Assembly: GCA_038025085.1 (NCBI GenBank)
Contig: CM076139.1
Location: forward strand, 54,478,807 to 54,542,806
Length of the DNA: 64,000 nucleotides
Source of the DNA: Tetragonia tetragonoides
Lineage: Eukaryota; Streptophyta; Magnoliopsida; Caryophyllales; Aizoaceae
Direction of reading: 5' to 3'
How positions within the stretch are numbered: the first letter of the stretch is position 1; each line of letters opens with the position of its first letter. A program made the translations under genes and the position numbers. The notes below the pieces were generated by a model. It ran no database searches, was not told where the DNA came from, and worked only from the letters and a program-made list of their open reading frames with translations. Below are positions 1-11,477 of this stretch, piece after piece.

Positions 1-999
1 GTAATTACACTAACAAATCTAAATGCTTCACTAATGCAGTTACCTACTAACAATTCACTTTCCCCCAAGTTGCCACAAATTTAACCAAATAAAAGAGTAA
101 TCCCAACAGCAATTAGTGTTCACCAGAATCAACAGAAAGATGAGCAAAAGTCAGTCCGTTGTATTAATTAAACGCCCTATCATTAAGAAAAGAAGCAACC
201 CTTACCCTTTATGTATCATTTTAAACATTCAAATTGTAACATGTCCTAAACTCCTAAGCAATATGTTAACCAAACACATTATGTTAATTTGTCAAAAGGC
301 ATATGCAACCAGACAAGGAAAGTTTCTCTTCCTTTTTTTCCCTTGTCGGGGCTGGGGAGGTGTTTGGATGTCATTCGTGTCAATAGTCAGTAAGCTATCC
401 AGTCTAGGATCTTCTTTTTCTTTCCTCTCAAGTCTCAACCTCCTCGTTTCACTCCTTTATTGGTATTTGCAATGATGCAAGACTGCAAGCTAACACTAAC
501 CCCCACCCTTCATGTCCTCTGTCTTCTCTAAAAGAAATTTTGACTACTGACTTTAGTGAAGGAAAAACAAAAGGCAAACTCTTAACTACCCAATTCCATT
601 CTTAGCAAGGAGGTGAAGATTTACCCATCCTTCACCCTTTCAGTGGAAACTAGCTGAGATAAGCTTGACCTACGTGAAATCAGAAAAATTAACCATGTCT
701 GCACCCCAAATACCTAAAATGGCAATAAACATAAGGTAGTGCAGACATTATGATCCGAATCCACCAAGTTTTTAGATCATGCTAAGACTATGGGTCATAG
801 TAATGCCTACCTACATTGAACTTGAAGAGGAAATTACAAGTTGACGAAAACATGGTACATAATCCAAGTGATTATGGATCTGCTTTAATTGTATGAGAAG
901 GATCTTGATAATTGCTTCAAGCATAGGAGAGCTGGTATGGACTTTAGCATATAGAAGCTACTTTCCAATGAAATGAATATACATTATACAATCATGAAA
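1..999. other. Gene-poor flank downstream of COM1
   Basis: No coding gene is supported here. A 119-codon plus-strand frame at 116-475 has low-complexity composition, no recognisable domain and no splice context, so I treat it as chance. The last few hundred bases before position 1000 lie directly downstream of the COM1 stop codon and probably include its 3' UTR and polyadenylation region. Confidence 0.5.
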
Positions 1000-3287
1000 T
1001 TAAATTTCAGAATCAAAACCGATGTTCCAAAATCCTTCAGGAGTCATAGGAGGAGCATACCTGTACCGGTGCCTTGAAACACCATCCTGATGCTCACACC
1101 TAAAGTTTTGTTTATCAACTTCACCATCTTTACTCCCAGCATCAGGAAGGACAGCGTCATAAAATTTCCTGCACTGGTTGCATTCTATTCCGTTCAAGTT
1201 CTCCCGCTCAGATTTCTTTCTGACGGGTTCCATATATTTAAAACCTTTTGGGCCCGACCCAGGAGCTTGCAGTTGCTGCTTTTTCGAACCAGATCCAGCT
1301 TGCATGTCCTGTGTTCCTTCATCTGAGCTATCAGAGTCCATGTCTTTGGAAACATGGGCTGGTATATCATGTATGTTATCCTTTATGGCCTTGTGCAAAT
1401 TTCCCCTTATATTTTCGTAGGGGGTATCAAGGAAATCATCATGTGGATCAGGTCCGCCAGGACTTTGACGAGATCGAGTAGCTCTCCAGCCAGATGCAGG
1501 GCGCTTCGTGCCAGTTGATGAGCCAGACTTCCTATTAGTGATCCAATGGGTAGCAGCGGGAGAGTTGGAGCTTGATGGAGAGGGAGAACTTTTACTCTGA
1601 TTTATTCTACCACCTTTCTGATCATCAGCGATTTCTCCAGAATCGATCTCTGTCTTCACTTTGTTTAGCTCACCAGCACCCACATTACTTATTGGAGTTC
1701 TATTCTTCATTTCTGCAATAGGACATGATCAATCATTAGTGAGCAGCAGTGGAACTGTTTGCTACAACCTCAGAGTACTAAATGGGCAATGGTGAGATAT
1801 AAGCATATGAGACAAAAAGGTCAAATAAAAGTGTACCCCTTGATCTGGAAACAACTACAAACCCTTTCAATCAATAAGACAAAATTCTTGATACTTCGTA
1901 GTAAATTACCCTAGGCAAAAGAAAAAGGAGGAACTTGGGAGCAGCAAGCAGAACGATAGAACAAAACATTATAAGCTCACGACTCATACAGTCATAGTCT
2001 GTACTCAGGTGAGCAAAAGTAAAATACCAAAAATTGCTGTACCGTCATAAAATTCAGATATACAGCCTTGCATCAATTCATACCAGGAGGAGAAATATCG
2101 TGGCTGGATGGTTCACTTTGTCCTTCTGATTTGCTTTGACGCAGCATGTCTTCCTTGTTGAGAGGTAATTTCGAGAGGAGAAAATTGTGCTCCGATTTCA
2201 GCTTTTTGTAAGCAGCAACCAGATCTTTGTATCTCTGCCTTTCCGCTGACAATTCTACATTTTTCAATTCAATCTGCTGGACCAAATCATCATGATACTG
2301 GCTTCTCTTAGATATCCCACTAATACCATCTCTGAGATTCTTCTCAAGCACCTGAACTGTGGTTTCCAGATCATTTATCCTGGACAATAGCAGTTTTTTC
2401 TCTCTCTCATGTGCTGAGAGTTGTTGATCCTTATTTGTCAGCTCAATGCCATTGATATTAACTTGTTGGACCAACTGCTCTCGCAATTTATTTCCCTCCA
2501 CTAATTCAATAGCTTTTCTCCTAAGCTGATCTCTGAGATCATCTAAATTGGCTACCATATTTGCCTGTTCCATTGCAAGTTGTTCCTTTTTCATTTCAGT
2601 ACAGGTCATTGCCTGTTTGCTGGTAGTTATCTTCAGTGCTTGTGATTCAATCTGCCTCAGTAGCTCCTGCTTCAATTCCTTTTCCTTGGCCAACTCTTCC
2701 TTCTTCTCCTGAAGCTCTTTGTTAACTGCATCAGTGCTTCTCCCAAGTCCCTCTAAATTGGAAAGGAGTAAGTTCATTCTTTCTTCAAGCTCTTTCATCT
2801 GCTTTTCTTTGTCTGTAATTATGGTGCCCTTTGAATCAATTAGGTCAAGCAATTTAGCATGCATTTCCATTCCATCATCGGCTTGTTTCGATTTCTGAAA
2901 CAGCTTCTCCTCTAGTTCAGCTATCCTAGCGTGCAGTTTCGACTTGTCGGCCTTGAGAACGTTGCATTCTTCAAGGACTTGTTCCTTATCATGACAAAGC
3001 TGTTTCATTTGAGTTTCCAGCTGACATTCCCTCCCTTTCCACTCCTCCTCTGCAGCTCTCCTAGCTTCAGAATATAACTTCTGGAGGCCTTTTGAATTTT
3101 TCTGAAAATTAGGGTAGAGCTGACTGCAGAAGATATATTCAATCTGGGAAATTCTATCTTTTGCTTCTTGAATAGTAGCAACTAGTATAGTGCTAAGGCC
3201 TGAGACATACTTTGCATCATTGTCGACCATTGAACGGCATGCTTGAGGAGATTTCTCCAGGTGGCTGGTAATGGCAATGGCATCCAT
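1000..3287 (-). CDS. COM1: COM1/SAE2/CtIP-like DNA end-resection protein (gamma response 1)
   Basis: Two coding exons, complement(join(1000..1712, 2084..3287)), give 638 residues. The GT donor at 2083 and the AG acceptor ending at 1713 join in frame. The N-terminal two thirds is a long, charged Glu/Lys/Leu-rich coiled coil (about residues 60-380), which in this family supports oligomerisation. The C-terminus has the diagnostic SAE2/CtIP domain: CNQC at about residues 579-582, a CEH motif at 607-609, the RHRYRY block at 615-620, and the ending GFWNIGFDSEI. Plant COM1/GR1 acts in the nucleus with the MRE11 complex to start resection of double-strand breaks, including SPO11 breaks in meiosis. 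The start ATG follows a 5'-UTR splice acceptor directly. The gene looks intact. Assignment rests on the C-terminal motif and overall layout; a paralogue cannot be excluded. Confidence 0.92.
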
Positions 3288-3289
3288 CT

Positions 3290-3787
3290 CTGCAATTATT
3301 ATAGCCAGGGAAAAAAAAAGAAGAGATTATTGATATACCCCATAACTCCATAAGTGATGGTAAAAGCAAATCCATTAAGATGGGAATGGGAATAGTTCAT
3401 TCAAAGAAGATCAATCTAGAACACTAGGCCACCAGAGAAAGAAGTGAAGTATCACAGAAGTCAGATAGCATCAACATAAAACCATGAGATTGGGTGCACA
3501 TCCTTGAATTCAATTTGAAATGCAGAATAACTAACAAACAGGCAATCTATATCCATAGCATTTTCTGCAATTTTACCATTCAGATAAATCCATTTTCTGT
3601 TCATGAAATACCTTAACTAAAAGAATTCTAGGCTTAAGTTAGCAACAGATTCCACAATCATTGCACAAATTTAACAATAATTGCACAAATTCGACAATAA
3701 TTGCACAAATTCAACAAGTGAAAAGGAAATCAAACAAATTAGGGCTCAATTACAGAAAGAATCGAGGAACAATGGAATATAGTGAGG

Positions 3788-3827
<40 letters not shown>

Positions 3828-3830
3828 TAC
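3290..3830 (-). other. Probable 5'-UTR intron of COM1
   Basis: On the minus strand a GTAATT donor at 3830 follows a CTTCAGAGAG exon end, and a TTGCAG acceptor ends at 3290, two bases before the start codon. A leader intron here explains the absence of coding sequence between the ATG and the presumed first exon near 3831-3900. Transcript data are not available, so the transcription start is unknown. Confidence 0.55.
3792..3825. repeat. (GA)n microsatellite in the COM1 leader intron
   Basis: An uninterrupted GA dinucleotide run of about 34 bp. On the minus (gene) strand it is a (TC)n pyrimidine tract immediately downstream of the 5'-UTR donor. CT/GA tracts near plant transcription starts are common. 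Confidence 0.9.
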
Positions 3831-4102
3831 CTCTCTGAAGTAGAGAATGAGAAGAAAGAGCAACAGCTGGGTCTTCACTCTCCTCCAGGGACCGTGCGTT
3901 TGGGTGGAGAACAACACCGGAGTGGGAGGGCTACTGGCGTACTGACTACTCAAAGTAGAAAACACTACGCGGGCTTCGTGCTGCTCATTTCTAAATTGAT
4001 TTTTCACAAGCTGCCTATCGCTGTTAAACTGGATTACAAAGTATTTTTTAAAAGTGTGTCCACGTAGGCTAGAATATAACAAGTCTTGCGTTTTAAAAAA
4101 TT

Positions 4103-4274
4103 TGTGGGATGGGATTGATTTTCCTGGCTTTCTCATTCACAAAGAACGACAATATATACAAAGCATACAACCAAACTTCCTAAATTACAGGAACTAAATA
4201 TGGCAGGAAATAAACTAAGATAATACAGCTAATTACAACCATATATACAGTAATATACAGCTAATATCTCAATA
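4103..4274 (-). repeat. 3' LTR of the copia element
   Basis: A 172-bp direct repeat matching 8518-8684. It carries a local GGGAT duplication near its start (TGTGGGATGGGATTG against TGTGGGATTG). It is the LTR nearest COM1, about 0.2-0.3 kb upstream of the presumed first exon and in the same transcriptional orientation. Confidence 0.9.
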
Positions 4275-4281
4275 CTCCCCC

Positions 4282-7200
4282 TCAAGTTGGAGCATGAAGA
4301 TCCCGAATGCCCAACTTGCGAAGAAAAAACTGAAATTGTTGCTTTCCGAGTGCCTTAGTAAGAATATCAGCAAGCTGCTCATTGGTACGAACATGAGAGG
4401 TAGTAATGTGACCTGCTTGAATTTGATCGCGAACAAAGTGACAGTCCACCTCAATATGTTTGGTGCGTTCGTGAAATACGGGGTTTGCAGCAATGTGTAA
4501 GGCTGCTTGACTATCACAGAACAAACGCATAGGTCGCGAATGACGAACACCAAGAGACTTAAGTAAAGACTTGAGTCAAGTAAGTTCACAACTTGTAGTC
4601 GCCATCGAACGATACTCCGCTTCAGCAGAGGAGCGGGAGACAGTTGGTTGCTTCTTTGTCTTCCAAGATATGGGAGATACACCCAACATAATAAAATAGC
4701 CAGTAAGGAAACGTCGGGTCAATGGGCAAGTAGCCCAATCGGAGTCACAATAAGCATTAAGATGCAAGTCACTGTCACGATAAAGAATAAGACCCTGTCC
4801 GGGATTATTTTTCAAATAACGGACAACTCGAAGAGCAGCATTCCAATGAGCTTCCTTCGGGTGCTGCATAAACTGAGCAAGAGTATGAACCGCATAGCAT
4901 AACTCAGGACGGGTAATTGTAAGATAAATCAAGCGGCCAACAAGACGTCGATATTGATCGGGACAAGCGTAATCAGGGCCCGTATCAAGAGCCAATTGAT
5001 GATTTTGTTCCATAGGAAACTCACAAGGTTTCGCACCAAGTAAATCGGATTCAGATATGATGTCAAGAGCATACTTACGTTGTGAAAGGAATAAACCCTC
5101 AGGACCACGGGCTATTTCAATACCGAGGAAATATTTTAAGGCACCCAAATCTTTCATGTAGAAACAAGAACTCAAGTAAGCTTTGAAACTAGCAATGGCT
5201 TCAGAATTATTTCCCGCAATAATTAAGTCATCCACATAGACCAGAACATGAAGAACATTACCATTACGCTCCAAAGAAAACAAAGAATAATCAACATACG
5301 ACTGTATAAAATCAAAAGACTTGAGTGCAGAAGCAAGTTTGGCAAACCAGTTACGAGGAGCCTGACGAAGACCATAAAGAGATTTCCGTAGGCGACATAC
5401 CTTCCCACGAGAGTGAGAAGAGAACCCAGGAGGTAGAGTCATGTACACCTCCTCATCAAGATCGCCGTGCAAAAATGCATTGTGAACATCCATTTGATGG
5501 AGTTCCCAACCACGAATAACTGCAACAGCAAGAAAAACTCTAACCGAAACCATTTTAGCAACAGGTGCAAAAGTTTCATTATAATCTATACCGGCCACCT
5601 GATCATTACCAAAAATAACAAGTCGAGCTTTATATCGCTCAATAGTACCATCAGAGTTGTATTTAATCTTGTATACCCACTTACAACCAATAGCTTTCTT
5701 GCCGGGAGGCAAGTCCGCAATGACCCAAGTACCATTTTTTTCAAGTGCCTCAATTTCTTTACGCATTGCCTCACGCCAGTTGGGATCACTTACAGCCTCA
5801 GAAGACCGTGTTGGTTCATGTCCTGCAGTAACAGCAGCCAAGAAGCGGGCGTAGGAAGCGGAAAAATTATTGCAAGCCACATAATTAACTATGGGATAAG
5901 GAGTACCTGAGGATGAAGACGAAGACGATGAAGTAGATGAGGGGTCTAGATGGCACACTGTATGACATATATAATCCTTCAAACGGATTGATGTGTGGCG
6001 TTCTCTGTGACTACGCCTAACACCATCAACATTGGCATTCTCTGTCAAACCATTAGCATCAGTAGGGGGGCAAGCATCAGTTGACCCACTAAGTGGGACA
6101 TTTGTTGTAGTCTCATCCAAAATAGTGGCAGACTCATTATTTGTCACTCCATTATTCATGTCCTCACTACTTGTGGACACCTCATCATTAACATGCACCA
6201 CATCACTCCCCCTGACTTCCAAGTCACCAGCTTGAGTACTAGGAATATTAAAGGGTTCAGTGGGTGGAGTAGATTGTGGTTTAGGGTCCAAAAAATCATC
6301 ATCATAAGTTGCAGGATGTGTTTGATCATGGGAAGTAGGCAAAGAAGGAGAGTTGAAACCATAGGGAAAATGATTTTCATAAAACACAACATCACGGGAG
6401 GAAAAGAAATCCCCAGTCTCAAGATCATAGAGCCTCCATGCCTTTTTGCCATGAGGGTAGCCAACAAAAATACACTTGCGACTGCGCTCAGCAAACTTGT
6501 TTCTATCACGTGGTATTTTGGATGCAAAACAAAGACACCCAAAGGTCCTAAAATGAGTATAAGAGGGAGGACGACCAAAGATGATTTCATAGGGCGTTTT
6601 TCCATTGAGAATGGAGGATGGGGTGCGGTTTATCAAATAGCCAGCAGTAAGAATACATTCTCCCCAAAATTCAAAAGGCAAGTTAGCTTGAAAACGAAGA
6701 GCCCTGGCAACATTTAAAATGTGGCGATGTTTACGCTCCACTCGCCCATTTTGTTGAGGAGTACCCACACAGGCGGTTTCAAATAAAATACCCTGTTCAA
6801 CAAAATATTTTTCCAAGCATTTAAACTCTGTGCCATTATCACTACGAACACGCTTTACCGTCTTATTAAATTGTGTTTTAGCCATGGCACAGAATTGTTT
6901 AAATAATTTCCCAACCTCTGTTTTATCAGCCATCAAATGTACCCAAACACACCTAGAACAATCATCCACAATAGTTAAAAAGTAGTAAGCACCACAAGAC
7001 GAAGGAATACTGTATGGACCCCAAACATCACAATCAAGCAACTCAAATAATTCAATGGCTTTATTAGAACTAATAGGAAATGAGTCACGAGTTTGTTTCG
7101 CTTGAAAGCAAATATCACAAGGTTCATCTTTATTCTTACGGCAATCAATACTAGTAACTCCAGGGAGAAGCGAAACTATTTGACGAGAGGGATGTCTGAG

Positions 7201-8580
7201 TCGTCGATGCCATACTTGATAAGAGTCAGCCTGACTTGCGTGGCATGATCTACCAGCCGGTGCCACAGAGCGAAGCCAATAGACCCCATTTCTTTCTTCA
7301 CCGACCCCAGTCACCATCCTCGAAGTGCGGTCCTGTATCACACATATTTTGTCAGTTAAAGTGACAAGACAATGTAAATCTTTAATCAATTGGCCAAAAG
7401 AGATCAAGTTGCATGTGAAACGAGGAACATATAAAACCCGCCGAACAACCAAATGATCATTAAAAATTTCCGTTCCCTCTTGAACAGCAGTAGCATGTCT
7501 TCCATCAGGCAATACAACAGGGGATGGAAAAATATCACACAAATCAACTAGTAAACTTTTATTACCAGTCATATGGTGGGAGGCACCAGTATCCAAAATC
7601 CATTGAGGAGACGACTTACCGGTGAGATGTTCAGTGGAAGGAGTGGAGGCATTTGTATTAAAAGATTTAAACATATTCAGGACAGTAGACCATTGTTCAT
7701 TAGTGAGTGCAGGAGCAAGAGCATTGCGGTCTTCTGGAGTCAATTCCATAGGAGTACTATTACGATGAGTTGCTGATTGAGCAGCATGAGCAACACCAAA
7801 GCTCTTGCCACGTCCATTAGCGGAAGCGGTAGTAGCAGTAGTACCTCCTTTGCCTTTGTTAGTGTCTTTACTTTGACCACGCCCATTATTCCACCATTCA
7901 GGATATCCAATTAACTTAAAACACGAGGTAACCTCATGTCCTTTCCGTCCACAATTGGAACAAATTGTCCTCTCATAATTATTACGGCTTGACGAGGCTT
8001 TATGAACCGCAAACGCGACTCCGTCACTACGAGTATCACGCCCTTTCGTCATGGTTTTGTGACGTTCTTCTTGGACCACTAAAGAATATGCACGATTCAC
8101 AGGAGGCAGGGGATCTTGAGCAAGGAGATTAGTGCGCAAAGGCCCATACAAGTCATCGTCCAAACCGAGCAAAAATTGATGAAGTCGGCCTTCTTCTCGC
8201 TCCTGACTCAATTCAGCGGCCCAATTGCAGGTGCACTTACCACATGTGCATCCCCGTGCCTTGACATATGTTGAAAGTTCCTCCCAAATTTTCTTCAAAC
8301 GCCCATAATAGGCCACAACAGTCTGACCATTTTGCTCACATCGTGCCAATTCAGAAGTGAGTTGCTGTATTCGTGGTCCATTGCCAATAGAAAAACGCTG
8401 GCGTATATCATCCCAGAGTTCCTTCACTGTATCATAGTATGTAATCGTAGAACGAAGTGTAGGCTCAATAGATTGTACCACCCACGCAACTAGCATAGAG
8501 TTAACACCCCACCAATTTGTGGGATTGATTTTCCTGGCTTTCTCATTCACAAAGAACGGCAATATATACAAAGCATACAA
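4282..8580 (-). pseudogene. Copia gag-pol polyprotein, 5'-truncated, one nonsense codon
   Basis: The 1334-codon frame 4576-8580 reads in order: a partial gag (UBN2-type, up to about residue 170), a CCHC zinc knuckle (residues 207-220), an aspartic protease with DTGA at 330-333, an integrase with an HRRLRHP zinc-binding start, DDCSR and RSDNGTEF core motifs, a reverse transcriptase with YVDDL, and the start of RNase H with SSAEAEYRSM. It ends at an in-frame TGA (4576-4578), where the family usually has Trp. The same frame then continues to 4282 with the rest of RNase H. The first residues of the frame come from LTR sequence fused to mid-gag. The copy is therefore non-autonomous, although otherwise remarkably open. 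Confidence 0.93.
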
Positions 8581-8684
8581 CCAAACTTCCTAAATTACAG
8601 GAACTAAATATGGCAGGAAACAAACTAAGATAATACAGCTAATTACAACCATATATACAGTAATATACAGCTAATATCTCAATA
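8518..8684 (-). repeat. 5' LTR of the copia element
   Basis: A 167-bp direct repeat of 4103-4274. On the minus strand the LTR is followed by a short AATTGGTGGGG stretch. Its first bases could be the start of the methionine-tRNA primer site (TGGTATCAG in most copia elements), but the sequence runs straight into mid-gag codons. Confidence 0.88.
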
Positions 8685-8769
8685 CGTTTTTTTTCTCGTC
8701 TGACAGGTATAACCTCAAGGAGAGTCGTTGTTGAGGACAGTGACTTAGGCCTTGTTCTCGTCAATAGAA

Positions 8770-8937
8770 TGATGCGGGACGGTAAGGAACGAAACGAATG
8801 GGGCGGAACAGAATGGCGTTGCGCGGATATTGGAAGAAAATGTGAGACAAAATGAAGTACAGAATGCGGAACGGAACGTCGCGGAACGGAATGGAACAGA
8901 TTGGAACGAAACAGAACGGAACGGAATGCAGCATGGA
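8770..8937. repeat. Degenerate GGAAC-type minisatellite inside the MITE
   Basis: Repeated words of the type GGAACG, GGAATG and GGAACAG follow one another irregularly over about 170 bp. The array lies wholly between the two TIRs of the 8687-9100 element. Confidence 0.55.
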
Positions 8938-8995
8938 AACGACGAAAAGAACAGGGTCTTATACTTGCTTGTAAAAGTAAAAGTTGCTATCTATA

Positions 8996-9025
8996 ACAAC
9001 GACTTTCTCTAATGAAAGTCGTTGT
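8996..9025. repeat. Perfect 12-bp stem hairpin
   Basis: ACAACGACTTTC (8996-9007) and GAAAGTCGTTGT (9014-9025) are exact inverted repeats separated by a 6-bp loop, TCTAAT. Confidence 0.9.
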
Positions 9026-9100
9026 CTACAACAGCGGCTCTACGTGAGGAAAGTCGTTGTTCCTGACAGCGACTTATACGTGTCGGACGAGAAAAAAAAA

Positions 9101-10429
9101 TTCGCGAGACTCGTGATATCCCGAGCCTACTTGGACACCCTCTGGGAAATTTTTTTCCTAATCTAGCCTAATTTGGATAATACCTTGTAATTTAACCCTT
9201 TTTCAGAAAATCATTCGCCTATTATATTCAAAGATTTAACATTTATCCTTTTTCTGGCAAAATGAACAAAAATAGGAAGTGAAGAACAATGACTGATGCA
9301 CAATGCTGCTGATTTCTAGTTCTCAAACTACATATTTAATCATTTATCACTTAACTTTTTCATTGATAAGGATTTTGTACTTTACACAAACACTTATATA
9401 TAGAAGACTTCAATATGAATGATGTAATTTACTTAATAAAGGGTAATTTGCACCATCTTATATGACTTATTTACGGCATCATTTCGAGATGCGTCTTTGT
9501 AGTAAAGATTTATTACCGCGTGATCAGTCTTTAAACTAACTTAAGCCATAACTAAGCCCTTAAATAGCATAATTTGTGCACTTACTTCCCATAACTCGCT
9601 CGTTCGTTCACCATTTCTAGCCAATCTGAATTTTCACATTTGTGATGGTTTTAATATAAAGATTTTGACCCAAATTCCCGCCCTCGCTTATTATCGAACA
9701 AATAAGGGGTTGAACGAAATGTTGATCTTTGAGAAAACACAAAATTAATATCTCTATCTCAAAGTTGGCTTTGCATGAAAATGGTAAAATATCGTCAAAA
9801 GAGAAATGAAATTTAAAAAAAAAACACTCAAATAACTTCGGAAAAAGAAGAAAATGACAATAAAAACCAGAAATTCAAATTGGCTGGACAATTCGAACAG
9901 AGTACGGAGTTATAGATTTAAGTGCATAATTCTTTTTTTAAAAAAACTTGGTTGTCACCATAGCAAGTTTAAAGACTTGAGTGTCAATGGGCCTAACTAA
10001 AAAGATGCATCTAGAAATGCGGCCTACTTATTTACACACAAATAAATTGGCTTTTAGATTTAAAATCAAATATAAATAACCCCCTAAATAAACTCAAAAG
10101 GCATGAATCAACGAACTGGGAAAAATATAAGCTTTTGTTTGGTTTATTGTGGGGAGTTCTACATCTTAGAAAGATATAATTCCCATGTATTAGAAGTTTC
10201 TAGCAAGTACAAATGTTTGGTTGCTACAGGAAGTTCCACTTACCTAGTGGGACTAGGTAAGCAATTTCCCTCATATTGTGTGAAGTAAAAGATCTTGAGA
10301 AGTAGAACTTTCTGCATTTTATGTTAATCAAACAACATGACAATTTTGTGTTTCCAAGGTTTTCCTTTGACAACCAAACGACCACTTAGTTTGAGCAATA
10401 CTCTACGTTACATGCCGATTGAGGTGATC
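9101..10429. other. AT-rich intergenic DNA, no gene seen
   Basis: No reading frame with recognisable protein features, no RNA gene and no clear transposon end could be supported. Composition is strongly AT-rich with many short A and T runs. Confidence 0.5.
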
Positions 10430-10789
10430 ATCAATATATACATATATATGTAAAATTGAGTTCTCACCAAGCATTGAATAAATAATAAATAGCCATAAAT
10501 GCATGGGTGATTAAAAAGAAACTAAAAATAGTTTGATTTTATTTTAATAAGAAATAAGTAACATAAGTATTATATTTATTATCCTAAAAAAATTATAAAT
10601 CCACTAAAAATGTAATTTATTTGTTAAATATGTTTTTTTTTGATAAAAAGATTATTATTTTTCTTTGCTACTCCTATTATTCAACTTTATATATTGATAT
10701 GATTAAATTTTTTTTTTATCATATTTCTTCTAATAACAGAGTGTTCATGATAAACAAGAACCCGCGCATCGCACGGACATGAAATCTAG
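10430..10789 (+). mobile_element. Helitron-like non-autonomous copy 1
   Basis: This copy shares most of its roughly 340 bp with the two following copies (words GAGTTCTCAC, AAATGCATG, AGTTTGATTTTATTTTAAT, CTACTCCTATT). It ends in a hairpin-forming GC-rich block, CCGCGCATCGCACGG (one stem mismatch), followed about 9 bp later by CTAG and T. A 3' hairpin followed by CTRR and insertion before T is the Helitron signature. The 5' terminus is not resolved. Confidence 0.6.
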
Positions 10790-10798
10790 TCAATCAAT

Positions 10799-10800
<2 letters not shown>

Positions 10801-10858
<58 letters not shown>
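10801..10858. repeat. (TA)n microsatellite
   Basis: About 58 bp of uninterrupted AT dinucleotide repeat lying between Helitron-like copies 1 and 2. Confidence 0.95.
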
Positions 10859-10861
<3 letters not shown>

Positions 10862-11200
10862 ATAATTGAGTTCTCACCAAGATGGCATTGAATAGGTAAT
10901 AAATAGTCATAAATGCATGAGTGATTAAAAAGAAATTAAAAATAGTTTGATTTTATTTTAATAAAAAAAAGTAACATAAGTATTATATTTATTATCCTAA
11001 AAAAATATTATATATCCACTAAAAATAAAACTTCTTTGTTAAATGTGTATTTTTGGTTGATAAAAAAATTATTATTGTTCCTGGCTACTCCTATTTTTCA
11101 ACTTATATATTGATATGATTAATTTTTGTATTATTATTTTAATTCTAATAATGGGGTATGATAAACAAGAATCCGTGCATGGCACGGACACGAAATCTAG
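10859..11200 (+). mobile_element. Helitron-like non-autonomous copy 2
   Basis: A close relative of copy 1. Its 3' end has a perfect 6-bp stem, CCGTGC-ATG-GCACGG at 11173-11187, then ACACGAAAT and CTAG (11197-11200) followed by T. The start is taken just after the TA microsatellite and is approximate. Confidence 0.62.
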
Positions 11201-11477
11201 TATATATGTATAATTGAGTTCTCACAAAGGTGACATTGAATAAATAATAAATAGTCATAAATGCATGGGTGATTAAAAAAAATTAAAAATACTATATTAT
11301 TTATTCACTAAAAATGTAAATTCTTTGTTAAATGTGTGAAAAAGATTAGTATTGTTCCTTGCTACTCCTATTATTCAAATTTATATATTGGTGTGATTAA
11401 AAAAAAATTATTATATTGATTCTAATAACAGAGGATGATGAACAAGAACTCGTGCATCGCATGGGCACGAAATCTAG
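11201..11477 (+). mobile_element. Helitron-like non-autonomous copy 3 (shorter)
   Basis: It begins immediately after the CTAG-T of copy 2 and shares the same words, with internal deletions. It ends with CGTGCATCGCATGG, then GCACGAAAT and CTAG at 11474-11477. The head-to-tail order of three copies, each ending in the same terminus, suggests repeated insertion at the same place or tandem amplification. Confidence 0.58.

Larger units (their letters stand above)
4103..8684 (-). mobile_element. Ty1/copia LTR retrotransposon, young but defective
   Basis: Two nearly identical terminal repeats, 4103-4274 and 8518-8684, bound a gag-pol reading frame on the minus strand. By eye they differ by two substitutions and a 5-bp GGGAT duplication, so insertion is recent. 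A polypurine tract GAGGGGGAG lies just inside the 3' LTR (rc of 4275-4283). The LTRs are short (about 170 bp), and the outer end next to the polypurine tract reads TATTG instead of the usual TGTTG. No exact 5-bp target duplication was found, although CGTTTT occurs in both flanks. The region between the 5' LTR and mid-gag is deleted, removing most of the primer-binding site and the gag N-terminus. Confidence 0.93.
8687..9100. mobile_element. TIR-bounded MITE-like element with palindromic subrepeats
   Basis: The ends 8687-8712 and 9074-9100 are inverted repeats: TTTTTTTTCTCGTC(T/C)GACA(G/C)GTATAA with two mismatches over 26 bp. Inside, the word AGTCGTTGT and its complement recur at about 8725, 8996, 9017 and 9051, and GACAG(T/C)GACTTA occurs just inside both ends. 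There is no coding frame of interest. The superfamily is unclear; subterminal repeats of this kind occur in CACTA- and MULE-type elements. The left target duplication cannot be read because the copia LTR abuts the element. Confidence 0.6.

Noticed and set aside
116..475. 119-codon plus-strand frame as a gene
   Set aside because: Low-complexity composition, no domain, no splice or neighbour support.
3750..4136. 128-codon minus-strand frame upstream of COM1
   Set aside because: It spans the GA microsatellite, the COM1 leader and copia LTR flank; Ser-Leu dipeptides come from the repeat. It has no independent support.
5467..5910. Plus-strand frames antisense to the copia polyprotein
   Set aside because: Shadow frames opposite a well-supported gag-pol sequence.
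10801..10858. TA tract as an origin or recombination site
   Set aside because: Simple microsatellite between two Helitron-like copies; nothing in the sequence supports a specific function.
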